DNA from: an uncultured Lachnospiraceae bacterium
GTDB lineage: Bacteria; Bacillota; Clostridia; Lachnospirales; Lachnospiraceae
Direction: 5' to 3'
NCBI GenBank assembly: GCA_947176505.1
Contig: CAMWQW010000008.1
Coordinates: 1 to 64,000 of the forward strand
Length of the DNA stretch: 64,000 nucleotides
In this document: one piece after another, positions 8,755 through 18,294 of the stretch
How the letters are laid out: each line of letters opens with the position of its first letter
Position numbering within the stretch: the stretch's first letter is position 1
Notes under the pieces: model-generated
The model's input: the letters and a program-made list of their open reading frames with translations, nothing else
Databases searched by the model: none
Told to the model about the DNA's origin: nothing
Position numbers and translations under genes: made by a program

Positions 8755-9714
8755 ATGAAACTGGTCGTTTTGGAAAGAAACAGCGTTGGAACAGATCTTG
8801 ATATATCCTGTTTCGAGAAATTCGGAGAAGTAACCTATTATCCCAACACCGTAGCAGATAATACTGCAGAACGTGTGACGGATGCAGATATTATTATCGC
8901 TAATAAGGCGCCTCTCAATGAAAATACTTTAAAAGACGCCCCAAACGTAAAATTAATCTGTCTGTTTGCCACAGGGTTTGATAACGTAGATCTGGCATAT
9001 TGTAACAGCCGGGGAATTAAAGTCGCTAATGTCGTCAATTACTGCACTCCCGCGGTAGCGCAGCACACGCTTTTACTGGCACTGGCGCTTGCTGAAAAGA
9101 TTGCTTTCTATGACAATTATGTAAAATCCGGAACATACAGCGCGCAGGATCGGTTCTCTAATTTTGACAGACCTTTCCATGATTTAAACGGCAAAACATG
9201 GGGCATCGTCGGCATGGGAACTATCGGGCATAAAGTTGCCGCTCTGGCAGAGGCATTCGGCTGTAAAGTTATTTTCTACTCCGCTTCCGGCAAAAGCACC
9301 TGCACTGAATATGAACGTGTAGAGTTTGATACATTGTTGAGAGAATCCGATATTTTGTCTCTGCACTGCCCGCTCAGCGACAGGACAAAAGGCTTAATCA
9401 ACAAAGATGCCTTTGAAAAGATGAAGGAAACCGCAATCTTAATCAATGTTGCCCGCGGTCCGGTAGTGGACACACAGGCTCTCTACGATGCGCTTATCAA
9501 TAACCGTATTGCGGCAGCCGGATTAGACGTATTGGAAAAGGAGCCAATGACAAAAGACAATCCACTCATTAAGATTCAAGACAGCACAAAACTGATTATC
9601 ACCCCGCACATGTCTTGGGCGAGTATTGAGTCCAGAAACTGTCTGATCGGAGAAGTTGTCAAAAATATTGAAGCCTTCTTAGACGGAGAAAGCAGAAACA
9701 TTGTAAATCCGTAA
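8755..9714 (+). CDS. D-2-hydroxyacid dehydrogenase (NAD-dependent; glycerate/hydroxypyruvate reductase-like)
   Basis: A 319-residue member of the D-isomer-specific 2-hydroxyacid dehydrogenases. The Rossmann fingerprint is TWGIVGMGTIGHKVA, the substrate-binding Arg is in INVARGPVVDT, and the catalytic His is in IITPHMSWASIESR, with Glu in the KEPM segment. It reduces a 2-ketoacid with NADH; the exact substrate (hydroxypyruvate, phenylpyruvate or other) is not resolvable here. ATG 8755 follows ACGGAGGTC. It is probably monocistronic, since the next gene is convergent six bases away. Confidence 0.93.
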   Translation: MKLVVLERNSVGTDLDISCFEKFGEVTYYPNTVADNTAERVTDADIIIANKAPLNENTLKDAPNVKLICLFATGFDNVDLAYCNSRGIKVANVVNYCTPAVAQHTLLLALALAEKIAFYDNYVKSGTYSAQDRFSNFDRPFHDLNGKTWGIVGMGTIGHKVAALAEAFGCKVIFYSASGKSTCTEYERVEFDTLLRESDILSLHCPLSDRTKGLINKDAFEKMKETAILINVARGPVVDTQALYDALINNRIAAAGLDVLEKEPMTKDNPLIKIQDSTKLIITPHMSWASIESRNCLIGEVVKNIEAFLDGESRNIVNP

Positions 9715-9720
9715 GCAGAC

Positions 9721-10536
9721 TTATTGCTTTTTCCTCCGGTCCTGACACCAATTTCTGCCGCCACATATGATTCCGATAACTACAACGAGATACGCCAGCA
9801 GAATGTGCCCGCCATACATTTCATAATTAAACCAGAATCTTGTTTCAACAATCAGAATCATCGGCTGTCCCGAGCAGATAAAGTCACCTATACTGCCAGC
9901 CATAAAAAATCCTTCTGTCATAAGCGGGCACAAAACTACTATCAGGGTTGCAACAAGTGCGTTGACTGTTTTACTGCATCTTGCCGATATCCATACGATA
10001 ATCCCTGCAAGCATCATCAGCGCACTTATTACGCGCAGCAAATAATATGTATTATATGTCTCCACATCTGCTTTTGCCAGTGCGGGAGCGTATTTCTCTA
10101 AAAGGAAAATGTCTTCCGCCGTAAATCCGTTCCCGACATATCCGTATAAAGCGTAGCAGATTCCATATGTCAGCAGCAAAACAAAAACAAATGAGCTTAT
10201 CACTAAAGTAAATACTACTCCAAGTCTCGCCACATAATCAGCGAATCTTCCGTTGACAGATGTCAGAATCAGTACATCTGTTTTAATCTGTCTATCCTCA
10301 CAGAACATAGGCGACAATACAACCGACAGCCATACTATTGTAAAACATATTAACAACTGTATCAAAAACGGGAATCTCCGGTATCCCGCTGCCTGTCCAA
10401 ACTCAACGAGTACTCTTTCCGCCATGCCCACTTCCTGACAACTCACAAAAACAATCATGGCAAACCACATTCCGCTTATGACCCATGTGAATTTCCTGCT
10501 TGAAATTTTGGATAACTCTAATTTGTATAATCTCAT
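9721..10536 (-). CDS. Integral membrane protein resembling an ABC-2 type permease
   Basis: A 271-residue protein starting MRLYKLELSKISSRKFTWVIS, a cytoplasmic N-terminus followed by a first membrane helix as in ABC-2 permeases. About six hydrophobic segments follow. AGAGG lies just before ATG 10536. No ATPase gene is adjacent, which is unusual for an ABC-2 permease, so the assignment rests on overall layout only. It lies just downstream of the M56-M23 gene, with a 155-bp gap. Confidence 0.6.
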   Translation of the reverse strand: MRLYKLELSKISSRKFTWVISGMWFAMIVFVSCQEVGMAERVLVEFGQAAGYRRFPFLIQLLICFTIVWLSVVLSPMFCEDRQIKTDVLILTSVNGRFADYVARLGVVFTLVISSFVFVLLLTYGICYALYGYVGNGFTAEDIFLLEKYAPALAKADVETYNTYYLLRVISALMMLAGIIVWISARCSKTVNALVATLIVVLCPLMTEGFFMAGSIGDFICSGQPMILIVETRFWFNYEMYGGHILLAYLVVVIGIICGGRNWCQDRRKKQ

Positions 10537-10691
10537 ATATACCTCTTTTCTGCCAAAATCGTCCCTCCACCATACATAAATCAAACAATCTGCATTATAG
10601 GACTCGCTTTGCTCTCCTGAAAAATATGGAGGCAGTTTACTCTATAATAAAATAACCGTATTCAGCAGGAAAAAGGTTAATATGTTCTATT

Positions 10692-12956
10692 TTATTCTGC
10701 ATCTGTTTCGTCGAGCGGCATCATGCTGCGCATATCCTCTTCCGGGTTCACAAACTCTCCGTATCTACTGAGCGCAAAGTGCAGATGCGGTCCCGTTGAC
10801 TGCCCGGTACTCCCTACCGTGGCAATTTTCTCTCCTCTTTTTACTTGTATATCTTTCTCTGCGATAATCTCGTCGCAGTGGCAATAATATGTCATGTCAC
10901 CATTTATATGAAGTAATACAACATAATTACCGTATTTTGTCGAATATCCTGTTGCATAGACCACTCCGTCCGCGGCGGCGACCACGTCTGTGCCTTTCTC
11001 TGCCACATAGTCGATGCCTTCATGCACGATTACTTCCATCGTAACTGGATGTTTTCTACTGCCAAAGCCGTCTGATATATGGGAATAATTGCATGGTTTA
11101 TCATATATAATTTCAGGCTGATTTACTACCCCATTATACTCATAAGGAAATTCGTCTGTCTCTGCATTATTCCACCCCAATTCAAAAAGCATATCATCCC
11201 ATGTACACCGGAGATTGCCAAGCTCCAAAGCTTCTCCGTCAAGTATGTAGAGATAAATATATGCCCTATGGCTTCCTTGTTCATCCTGATACTCTTCATA
11301 GAGATAATTAGAACTCCAACCAGTCTGCCCCTGTGCAGCCTCTTGTGTTACCAGATACCTGTCAAACAGCGCTTTCCCCTCTAAATCAATCTGGAAATTC
11401 TTCACCAGCGGTTCTTGATAGAGTAAACCTTGCTCTATTTCATATCGATACATATGCTGTTTTGACCTCGGATGCAGCCACACCGTTGTTCCGTCTGCGG
11501 AAACCGCCACTTCACAAGCATCGTCACCCTGTGTCATCTGACAGCCGATAGAAACAAGATCCAGACCTCTTACAACCTTTCTATTGGTCAGGTCATAGAT
11601 AATCAGACCAAAATAATCATGGAAAATAACTATGCTTTCTTGCCCGTCTCCAAGATGCCCGGCAAAATCCAGCGTCGGTCCGTCCGCACCAAAGGGAGTC
11701 CCTTCCGTTATGTCAGCGGATGTGGGTTCAAGCTGCTGCGGTTCGTCCACATTTCCTTCATCCGGCAGCCGGCTCTCACCTTGATTCTCTTCTTCCACGT
11801 CAGCAACATCGCCTGTATCCTCATCCGGGGCATCAGTAAGCAGTAAGGTTCTTTGTTCTTCTTCGCCTTGCGCTGCTCCCGTAAATGCGCAGCCGGCTAA
11901 AACTATCATCAATAAAATCGTTAAAGCTGCCGCCCACGTTCTGCTCCTTTTCCCTTCTGTCAAACGTAAAATTCTTTCTTTTAGTTCGGATTTGCCCGGG
12001 CGAAGCATTGTTCCGTAAGAATATACTCTTTTTCCTTTTTTCACCGCAGATAACTTCAAGAGCATTTCACTGTAGGCGAACCTCTCCTTTTGCCCGATTC
12101 TCTGAATCGTCCCGTAATCGCATGCAATCTCTCCGTCCCTCGCGGAAGCTGCCGCCGCAATCCATACAAAAGGATGAAACCAATATACAGTGACTAAAAC
12201 CGCCCTCACAAATGCCCAAATATAGTCTCTATGCAAATAATGTACTTCTTCGTGAGTCACTGCGTAACGAAAAGTATCCGAAGCCGTATCTATATCTGCC
12301 CCGATATAAATAATCGGCCGGATAAATCCCACAAGACATGGCGAGGGCAAGCCCTTGACAAGATAAATAGGAATAGGTTTCTCCCGCATTACGCCCACAT
12401 ATTTTCCTCGATAGTCTGTACGCATCCTGCATAGCCTGCACCGAAAGCGAAAATGTGACACTCCCAAGAAACCTCCCACAACCAGACTCCCGGCTATCCA
12501 TCCCGCGCATATAATTATTTTAAATGACAGTTCTTCTGTACCATGACCCAATGCACGGTTATCGGTTCGCACATCCTGTTCCGTCTGCGTATTTGTACCG
12601 TCACGCCCGGTAGTAATACCGTTGCCTGCCTGCAGCGACCCATCCCCTGCAGGCAATCCCCCTTCAAAGTATAATTCCTGCGCATTCTCCTGCTGCCACG
12701 CTATATCAGATTCTGATTGACCGGCAGATATTCCTACATTATCATTTGTTCCTCGTTCATGCCGTATCGCCGCCGTCTCTGCAATACGCAATATACTAAA
12801 AGGGCTGTCTATTAAGTTCATCGGCAGTAAAAGCCGAACTACTACAAGCAGCCATAATCCATACCTCACATAAGCATGAAGTTTATCTGCCAACGCTTTC
12901 TGTATCACAAGTATTGCTGATACCAGCAATGCCGTCTGCATCATAACACCCATCAT
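10692..12956 (-). CDS. M56 (BlaR1-type) membrane metallopeptidase fused to M23 peptidoglycan endopeptidase
   Basis: A 754-residue fusion. The N-terminal half is an M56 domain: membrane helices near residues 1-25, 30-50 and 150-175, then the zinc motif HEEVH (about 233-237) with YWFHPFVWIAA and the downstream ARDGEIACD. A further helix near 340-355 ends in LAGC. An acidic spacer and a WD-like extracytoplasmic region follow, then an M23/LytM domain (about 628-740) with HEGID and HLHF zinc ligands and FGSRKHP. In BlaR1/MecR1 the exterior part is a beta-lactam sensor; here a cell-wall hydrolase replaces it. GGGAGG precedes the start. It lies 59 bp after the blaI-type gene. Confidence 0.9.
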   Translation of the reverse strand: MMGVMMQTALLVSAILVIQKALADKLHAYVRYGLWLLVVVRLLLPMNLIDSPFSILRIAETAAIRHERGTNDNVGISAGQSESDIAWQQENAQELYFEGGLPAGDGSLQAGNGITTGRDGTNTQTEQDVRTDNRALGHGTEELSFKIIICAGWIAGSLVVGGFLGVSHFRFRCRLCRMRTDYRGKYVGVMREKPIPIYLVKGLPSPCLVGFIRPIIYIGADIDTASDTFRYAVTHEEVHYLHRDYIWAFVRAVLVTVYWFHPFVWIAAAASARDGEIACDYGTIQRIGQKERFAYSEMLLKLSAVKKGKRVYSYGTMLRPGKSELKERILRLTEGKRSRTWAAALTILLMIVLAGCAFTGAAQGEEEQRTLLLTDAPDEDTGDVADVEEENQGESRLPDEGNVDEPQQLEPTSADITEGTPFGADGPTLDFAGHLGDGQESIVIFHDYFGLIIYDLTNRKVVRGLDLVSIGCQMTQGDDACEVAVSADGTTVWLHPRSKQHMYRYEIEQGLLYQEPLVKNFQIDLEGKALFDRYLVTQEAAQGQTGWSSNYLYEEYQDEQGSHRAYIYLYILDGEALELGNLRCTWDDMLFELGWNNAETDEFPYEYNGVVNQPEIIYDKPCNYSHISDGFGSRKHPVTMEVIVHEGIDYVAEKGTDVVAAADGVVYATGYSTKYGNYVVLLHINGDMTYYCHCDEIIAEKDIQVKRGEKIATVGSTGQSTGPHLHFALSRYGEFVNPEEDMRSMMPLDETDAE

Positions 12957-13015
12957 TATGCTTACCTCCCGCTATATACTTCGTAGTATTCCACGATTAC
13001 ACCTCTGTCATCGTC

Positions 13016-13405
13016 TCACTGTTGTCTGCGTTCTCTTGCCTCTTTAATAATCTGATACAACTCTTCCACTTCTTCTTCCGGAATATCCTGCTTCTTCACA
13101 AGTGTATTCACCATAAGTCCCAGACTGCCGTTATAGATTCGGTTGAGGAAACTGCTTGTCTCCGATTCCACGACTTCCTCTCTCTTCAAAACTGCATAAT
13201 ACTCTCTGGCTTTGCCACCTTCGCGATAAGCAATATAACCCTTCTGCTCCATCCTTTTTAAGACAGTCTTTGTAGTACTCTTCGCCCAGCCGGTCTCCTC
13301 TTCCATCGCCCTTATAAGCTGCGTCGCCGTCTTAGGTGACGACTCCCACAAATTTTCCATAATATGCCATTCACTGTTTGATAAACCGATTACCTTCTCT
13401 TCCAT
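13016..13405 (-). CDS. BlaI/MecI/CopY family transcriptional repressor
   Basis: A 129-residue winged-helix repressor beginning LSNSEWHIMENLWESSPKTATQLI, with the recognition helix in AKSTTKTVLKRMEQKGYI and wing REGGKAREYYAV, then a helical dimerisation tail. These repressors are cleaved when the cognate M56 protease is activated. Here that partner is the next gene. The start is ATG 13405 with CGGAG nine bases upstream. It is likely autoregulated through the paired palindromes at 13500-13555. Confidence 0.94.
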   Translation of the reverse strand: MEEKVIGLSNSEWHIMENLWESSPKTATQLIRAMEEETGWAKSTTKTVLKRMEQKGYIAYREGGKAREYYAVLKREEVVESETSSFLNRIYNGSLGLMVNTLVKKQDIPEEEVEELYQIIKEARERRQQ

Positions 13406-13499
13406 GATTTCTATACTCCGTTTCTGTGCTGTTTTTATCTCAATTCCATTATGGCTGTACAGCAGCAAATCCGCGTCTGCTGCTATGCATTTGCAAAGA

Positions 13500-13555
13500 G
13501 GTTGACATATGTAACCTCATTTTTAATATAGCAGTCTGGGTTACATATGTCAACC
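13500..13555 (-). promoter_or_regulatory. Paired BlaI-type operators overlapping a strong promoter
   Basis: GGTTGACATATGTAACC at 13500-13516 is repeated as its exact reverse complement at 13539-13555. Each copy has an ACATATGT core like BlaI/MecI boxes (TACA-n2-TGTA). The minus-strand promoter is TTGACA (13548-13553), 17-bp spacer, TATATT (13525-13530), so the operator covers the -35. The other copy likewise carries TTGACA on the plus strand (13502-13507) with TAATAT at 13524-13529, giving a possible divergent promoter. The remaining sequence up to 13748 holds a TATAAT at 13674-13679 in front of the moxR gene, and nothing else I recognise. Confidence 0.8.
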
Positions 13556-13748
13556 TTTTCTTGGAATATAGAACCACTATGTATTAAATAAAAAGTTCCG
13601 TCTTTATTCTTGTAAGCCAAAAATATATAAGAGAATCAACCTATTTTTACTTTATACTAAGCCAGTGATAATGTATAATAGACGCAAGTCCAGCGGCTTG
13701 TTTTCTGACCGCAATAATACACATTTATGAAGGGATAAGGCACACTGC

Positions 13749-14705
13749 ATGAACGACTTACTCTTAAAAATCAAAGACAATGTATCAAAAACCATTATCG
13801 GAAAGGAACATGTCACAGAACTTCTTCTGACTGCTCTCGTCGCAGGCGGACATGTGCTCTTGGAGGATGTCCCCGGCACCGGCAAGACGGTTCTTGCGAA
13901 ATCATTGGCAAAATCTATGGATTGCGCCTTTGGCAGAATCCAGTTTACACCCGACCTTCTTCCAAGCGATGTGACGGGTCTGTCATATTATAATCAGGAA
14001 AAAGGCGCCTTTGTTTTCAAAGAAGGTCCCGTATTTACCAATCTGCTGTTGGCAGACGAAATCAACCGTGCAACACCGAGAACGCAATCAAGTCTGCTGG
14101 AATGTATGGGTGAAAAACAAGTAACGGTGGACGGCGTGACACGAACACTGGCAGAACCATTCTTTGTCATTGCAACGCAGAATCCGGTGGAAACGCTCGG
14201 TTGCTACCCGCTACCGGAAGCACAGATGGATCGCTTCCTCATGCGCATCAGCATGGGCAGTCTGAACCGTGACGAAGAACGTCAAATGATTGACTGCTAC
14301 ATAAATGCACAGCCATTGGACACGGTTCAGTCGGTATGCACGCGTGACGAAATCATTTCTTTACAATGCGAATGCAGAAATATTTATGTACACGCAGACT
14401 TGCGAAATTATATTGTAGACCTTATTCAGGGAACACGAAAATATGGTAACTCTTCTGCCAAAGATCGAAGCATTTCTGAGGGTGTCAGTCCCAGAGGCAC
14501 ACTCGCGCTGCTGCGCGCGTCGCAGGGATATGCCATGGTTCAGGGACGGGATTTCGTAGCGCCGGAAGACATTAAGGCCGTTGCTGTCCCGGTGCTTGCC
14601 CACAGATTAATCTCCGAAACCGCCTATACGGAAGAAAAAGAGTCTCTTATTTCCGGACTCTTATACAGTATTCCGCTTCCTACGGAGGACTGGACGAAAC
14701 CATGA
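13749..14705 (+). CDS. MoxR-type AAA+ ATPase
   Basis: A 318-residue AAA_3 ATPase. Walker A is EDVPGTGKT (about residues 40-47), Walker B is LLADEINRA (about 98-106), and the sensor 1 region is FFVIATQNPVETLG. The C-terminal lid includes PRGTLALLRASQGYA. MoxR proteins act as chaperone-like ATPases with DUF58 and membrane partners; the next two genes fit, overlapping by 4 nt each. The gene is about 190 bp past the BlaI operator region and could share its control. Confidence 0.93.
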   Translation: MNDLLLKIKDNVSKTIIGKEHVTELLLTALVAGGHVLLEDVPGTGKTVLAKSLAKSMDCAFGRIQFTPDLLPSDVTGLSYYNQEKGAFVFKEGPVFTNLLLADEINRATPRTQSSLLECMGEKQVTVDGVTRTLAEPFFVIATQNPVETLGCYPLPEAQMDRFLMRISMGSLNRDEERQMIDCYINAQPLDTVQSVCTRDEIISLQCECRNIYVHADLRNYIVDLIQGTRKYGNSSAKDRSISEGVSPRGTLALLRASQGYAMVQGRDFVAPEDIKAVAVPVLAHRLISETAYTEEKESLISGLLYSIPLPTEDWTKP

Positions 14706-15847
14706 TCAGTTTATTTCTACTAGCTTTTTTATCCCTGATTATTCTCTGGAATCTGTATTATGCCACACATTGGAACAAAAATCTGACAATCAGCTTAGCT
14801 TTTTGTCAGGATTTTGTTTATGCAGGCGAGCAGGCAGAATTGACAGAGCAGATAGAAAATCGCAAGAGTATGATGCTTCCCGTGTTGGAAGTCGCCTTTC
14901 ACATGGATAAAAAATTGTCTTTTCATGACTGTGAGAACACGAGTGTGAGCGATTATACATACAAAAGGGATATTTTTGCCCTGCTGGGTAACCAGCGCAT
15001 CACAAGAAAACTTACGCTTGACTGTAAGCAAAGAGGTTATTACCAAATTGATAAATCACACCTGACCGCATTTTCTATGTTGTACAGAAAACGCTTCTCC
15101 ATAGAATGCCCTGCCGACACGGCGCTGTATGTATATGCTGCCAGAACAAATGTTGCCGATATTCTTATTGCCTGTGAACGGCTTATGGGGAATATCCAAT
15201 GCGCGAAACGGCTCTATGAAGACCCCTTTGCTTTCTCGTCCATTCGGGAATACACCGTCACCGACCCTATGAATACAATTAACTGGAAAGCAAGCGCCCG
15301 AACAGGCGAACTGATGGTTAACACTTTCGAGTCCACCCTCACGCAGAAAGTAGTGCTTTATCTGGATATAGAAGACCGCGGTATTTTGAAATACGAGCAT
15401 TTAATCGAAGAAAGTATCTCCGTTGCCGCCACTCTTACCCGGAAGTTTATCGCTCGCGGAATGGAGGTTGGTATTTGTGTCAACACAGACATAAATGTGG
15501 TAGAACCCGCAGGCGGCAAAAAGCAACTTGCCAATATTGAGCAAATGCTTGCAAAATGCAAAAGCGATGACTCTGTCATCCCATTCACGTCATTTCTTAA
15601 GATGCTGTTTTGTCCGCAGACCGACCTTTCGCCTACTTCGCGAAAAACACTCTCTGCTGAAAGATGGAAAGATGCATTCAGCATCTTCATCTCCAAAAAC
15701 GCTATACAAAACCAAACTGCCATTGAACAGTTTATAGGAAAAGAGCAGCCCGCAATCTGGGTTGTGCCCTATTCAAGAAGCGAACTCTGTGACATCATAA
15801 CATCCGACAATATCCGTCTGATCAAACGGGAAGGAGCACAAGCGTGA
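14702..15847 (+). CDS. DUF58 domain-containing protein
   Basis: A 381-residue protein with one or two N-terminal membrane helices, a beta-rich middle, and the DUF58 hallmark DPFAFSSIREYT followed by INWKASARTGELMVN (about residues 170-205), leading into a vWA-like fold with a degenerate metal site (VVLYLDIEDRG). It starts at an ATG overlapping the moxR stop (ATGA), indicating translational coupling. The MoxR/DUF58 pair is widespread, and its role in envelope protein assembly is inferred. Confidence 0.92.
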   Translation: MISLFLLAFLSLIILWNLYYATHWNKNLTISLAFCQDFVYAGEQAELTEQIENRKSMMLPVLEVAFHMDKKLSFHDCENTSVSDYTYKRDIFALLGNQRITRKLTLDCKQRGYYQIDKSHLTAFSMLYRKRFSIECPADTALYVYAARTNVADILIACERLMGNIQCAKRLYEDPFAFSSIREYTVTDPMNTINWKASARTGELMVNTFESTLTQKVVLYLDIEDRGILKYEHLIEESISVAATLTRKFIARGMEVGICVNTDINVVEPAGGKKQLANIEQMLAKCKSDDSVIPFTSFLKMLFCPQTDLSPTSRKTLSAERWKDAFSIFISKNAIQNQTAIEQFIGKEQPAIWVVPYSRSELCDIITSDNIRLIKREGAQA

Positions 15848-17079
15848 GAAAATTAATCCGAAAAAGCGCGGGATGGATTCACGCCACCCTAATCATAGCT
15901 ATCATTATTCCTCTTCTCTATTCTATGGGCGCCGAACCTATGGATTCTATCGGGCAGAATTTATATATCAGATGCCTTATCATCCTGCTGCCGATTGTAG
16001 CAAGTGACTTTGCTGTCGAAAAATGCAAGGGATTTCTTTCCTATTTTATTACCAGCATTGTCATTTTCGCAATAACAGGAATGATAAGTTGGAGCTTCTC
16101 CGTTTCCCTAAATTCAAATATGATGTCGTGGGCATACCAAATTATGATTTTATGCGAGACTGTGTTTGTAATCATTGACCGTTTTGCCGAACGCCTTAAT
16201 AAATATAAAGAAACAAAGCTTTCCCAAGGCGAGGATCCGAACTGGCATCCGTATCACGCCGTTTTGCGAGAACCGTCTTTCATGGTTTTAATCTATTTTG
16301 TAGTAATTTATACAATTGCACTCAACTTAAACAGCCCTTCCGTCTGCAACGCTGCTTTATTCAGTGCAATTATGTACTCTTTGATTACTCTTTTGTATCA
16401 GTACGTATGTGAAACAGAAACTTATCTGTCTCTTAACAAAAGGACATGTAATCTTCCCTCCAAAAGAATTTACGGCATTGGGAACGGAATGCTTGCAATT
16501 TTCCTTATGCTTTTTCTGCTTACCCTATTGCCTTCTCTATTTACTGTCTCAAACCGCCACTATCGCGACCTTAGAAATTGGTTTACTGATATGGAAACAA
16601 ACTATCCCGATCCGGAAGAGAACAATCATACAGCGGAAAATACCGAAGATCCCATGGCTGCTCTGATAGCGGAATACGGTGAGCCAAAACCTACACCGCA
16701 ATGGTTAATCTATCTTACCTATGCCATGGAATTCATCGTCTTTCTAATACTTGCGATAATACTTCTTAAGAAAATCTTTGCGTCTTTTCACGATTTTCGC
16801 AAGGCAATTGATGAAAACGGGGATGTCGTAGAAGAACTGCATGAAACAAAAGAAACGCCTCTGCCGATTAAAAAATCTGCACCTATAAACCGCAGGCTGT
16901 CAGAGCGGGAGCGCATCAGAAAAAAATACCGTAAAGCAATCAGACGGCACCGCAAAGATCGTCCTGCCATATATGAGTCGCCCAGAGAGATTGAAGTGAA
17001 CGCGGGAATCGCCGGCAACGAAGAATATATTAAACTTCACGAAGACTATGAACTGGCACGATACGGGCGGGAGTCATGA
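15844..17079 (+). CDS. Membrane protein of the MoxR-DUF58 operon
   Basis: A 411-residue protein starting at GTG 15844, which overlaps the DUF58 stop (GTGA) and has AAGGAG upstream. Residues about 1-230 hold six or so membrane helices, then a soluble loop, a further helix near 295-315, and a basic tail ending in EYIKLHEDYELARYGRES. This tail resembles the DUF4129 C-terminus of transglutaminase-like proteins in comparable operons, but no transglutaminase core is present. It is the third member of the operon and the function is unknown. Confidence 0.72.
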   Translation: MRKLIRKSAGWIHATLIIAIIIPLLYSMGAEPMDSIGQNLYIRCLIILLPIVASDFAVEKCKGFLSYFITSIVIFAITGMISWSFSVSLNSNMMSWAYQIMILCETVFVIIDRFAERLNKYKETKLSQGEDPNWHPYHAVLREPSFMVLIYFVVIYTIALNLNSPSVCNAALFSAIMYSLITLLYQYVCETETYLSLNKRTCNLPSKRIYGIGNGMLAIFLMLFLLTLLPSLFTVSNRHYRDLRNWFTDMETNYPDPEENNHTAENTEDPMAALIAEYGEPKPTPQWLIYLTYAMEFIVFLILAIILLKKIFASFHDFRKAIDENGDVVEELHETKETPLPIKKSAPINRRLSERERIRKKYRKAIRRHRKDRPAIYESPREIEVNAGIAGNEEYIKLHEDYELARYGRES

Positions 17080-17095
17080 CATGGAAATATCAATA

Positions 17096-17833
17096 CTATG
17101 CCGGCTCATAGGATATCCACCATACAACCGCCTTAGCAAACCGTTTCGGAATGTCATGGAAATGTCCGCCTTCGTTCCATTCAAGGCAGACATTCTGTGC
17201 ACCTGACTGTCCATTCTGTACGCCGAGCTGACCAACCAGAATATCCCTTGCCCTTTCCGTACATTCCGCCACTTTACTCATACGCGGATTCCGGCTCAAT
17301 TTCTCCTTTTTCCCAAGAGACAAGTACACCTTCACGTCTTTTCTAAAAGGCTGATTTTTTTCCATAAATTCACAGAACCCATCATACCAAAGAGACCCGG
17401 AGAGACTTCCGGTCATACCAAACACATCCGTCTTATAAAGTGCGTAAACTGCTGCCAGCCCTCCAAGAGAATAACCAAATAGCGCCGTATTCTCCGCTTC
17501 CGGCTTCGTGCGGTAATTGGTATCCATATATGGCTTGATAGCTCCTGTCAGGCGGGAAATGTATATACCCGCCAGCCCCGCCGGCGCATCTTCATCTTTG
17601 CGGAAGGCAGGTGCACTCCACGGTGTAAAATCGTCGTTCCAGTTTCCCGGCTGTATAGAAAGCAGAATGAAATCTGCTTCATATCCTGCCTGATTGACTT
17701 CGGTTATAATTTCCTGTATCGGCACATCTCCGTTGACATAGATAACCGGATAACTCCTAACACTTTCGTGATAGTCTTTCGGAAGAAACAAATTACAGGA
17801 CATATCTGCAATTTGTATATGTTGTGTTTGCAT
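17096..17833 (-). CDS. Alpha/beta hydrolase, esterase D/enterochelin esterase-like
   Basis: A 245-residue serine esterase of the PF00756 type. The nucleophile elbow is FGYSLGGLAA, an Asp-containing segment follows, and the catalytic His lies in EGGHFHDIPKRF near the C-terminus. The region FLPKDYHESVRSYPVIYVNGD is the usual start. No signal peptide is visible, so it is cytoplasmic. GGAAAGAG precedes ATG 17833. Substrate unknown; siderophore esters or acetylated sugars are possible. It converges on the MoxR operon with only 16 bp between, and no terminator is visible there. Confidence 0.88.
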   Translation of the reverse strand: MQTQHIQIADMSCNLFLPKDYHESVRSYPVIYVNGDVPIQEIITEVNQAGYEADFILLSIQPGNWNDDFTPWSAPAFRKDEDAPAGLAGIYISRLTGAIKPYMDTNYRTKPEAENTALFGYSLGGLAAVYALYKTDVFGMTGSLSGSLWYDGFCEFMEKNQPFRKDVKVYLSLGKKEKLSRNPRMSKVAECTERARDILVGQLGVQNGQSGAQNVCLEWNEGGHFHDIPKRFAKAVVWWISYEPA

Positions 17834-17867
17834 TTTTACTCTTTCCTGTCCGCTAAACTTTTATTTA

Positions 17868-18194
17868 CTAAGTATCTTTACGGTACTTTTTTTCAATAAT
17901 TGTCACATAAACAACCATTGCCGCTATCGCTTCCGCCATACACCCTAAAATAGAAATTATAATATACCCCGTATTCTGCCCAGCTAAAAGCGGAATCCCC
18001 AAGAGTGCAAGAACTACTCCGAATACACACCAAAGCTTTCCCACAGCATGATTATATCCTTTTACATCTTCCACCGGAAACATTTTCGCGTTAGCCCAAA
18101 AGCCAAAGGCGACCGCTCTGTTTGAGATCATAGCATAAATTCCTAAAATAAATATTGCTGCACTTACTGCCAGCCAAATCATAAAAGCAATCAT
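17868..18194 (-). CDS. Small integral membrane protein, function unknown
   Basis: A 108-residue protein with three hydrophobic segments (about 1-22, 53-72, 77-97) separated by a short loop (WANAKMFPVEDVKGYNHAVGK). ATG 18194 is chosen because AAGGAGAGGAG lies just upstream; the longer reading has no such site. It follows the DUF3887 protein by 100 bp in what looks like a PadR-controlled membrane operon. I do not recognise the family firmly. Confidence 0.7.
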   Translation of the reverse strand: MIAFMIWLAVSAAIFILGIYAMISNRAVAFGFWANAKMFPVEDVKGYNHAVGKLWCVFGVVLALLGIPLLAGQNTGYIIISILGCMAEAIAAMVVYVTIIEKKYRKDT

Positions 18195-18294
18195 GTATCT
18201 CCTCTCCTTTTCAAAGCTCTTTCTGTAAAGAAAACCGGCACTATCATAACAATGCATTGTACCGTACACAAAATGCCGCCCCATAACATCGTAA

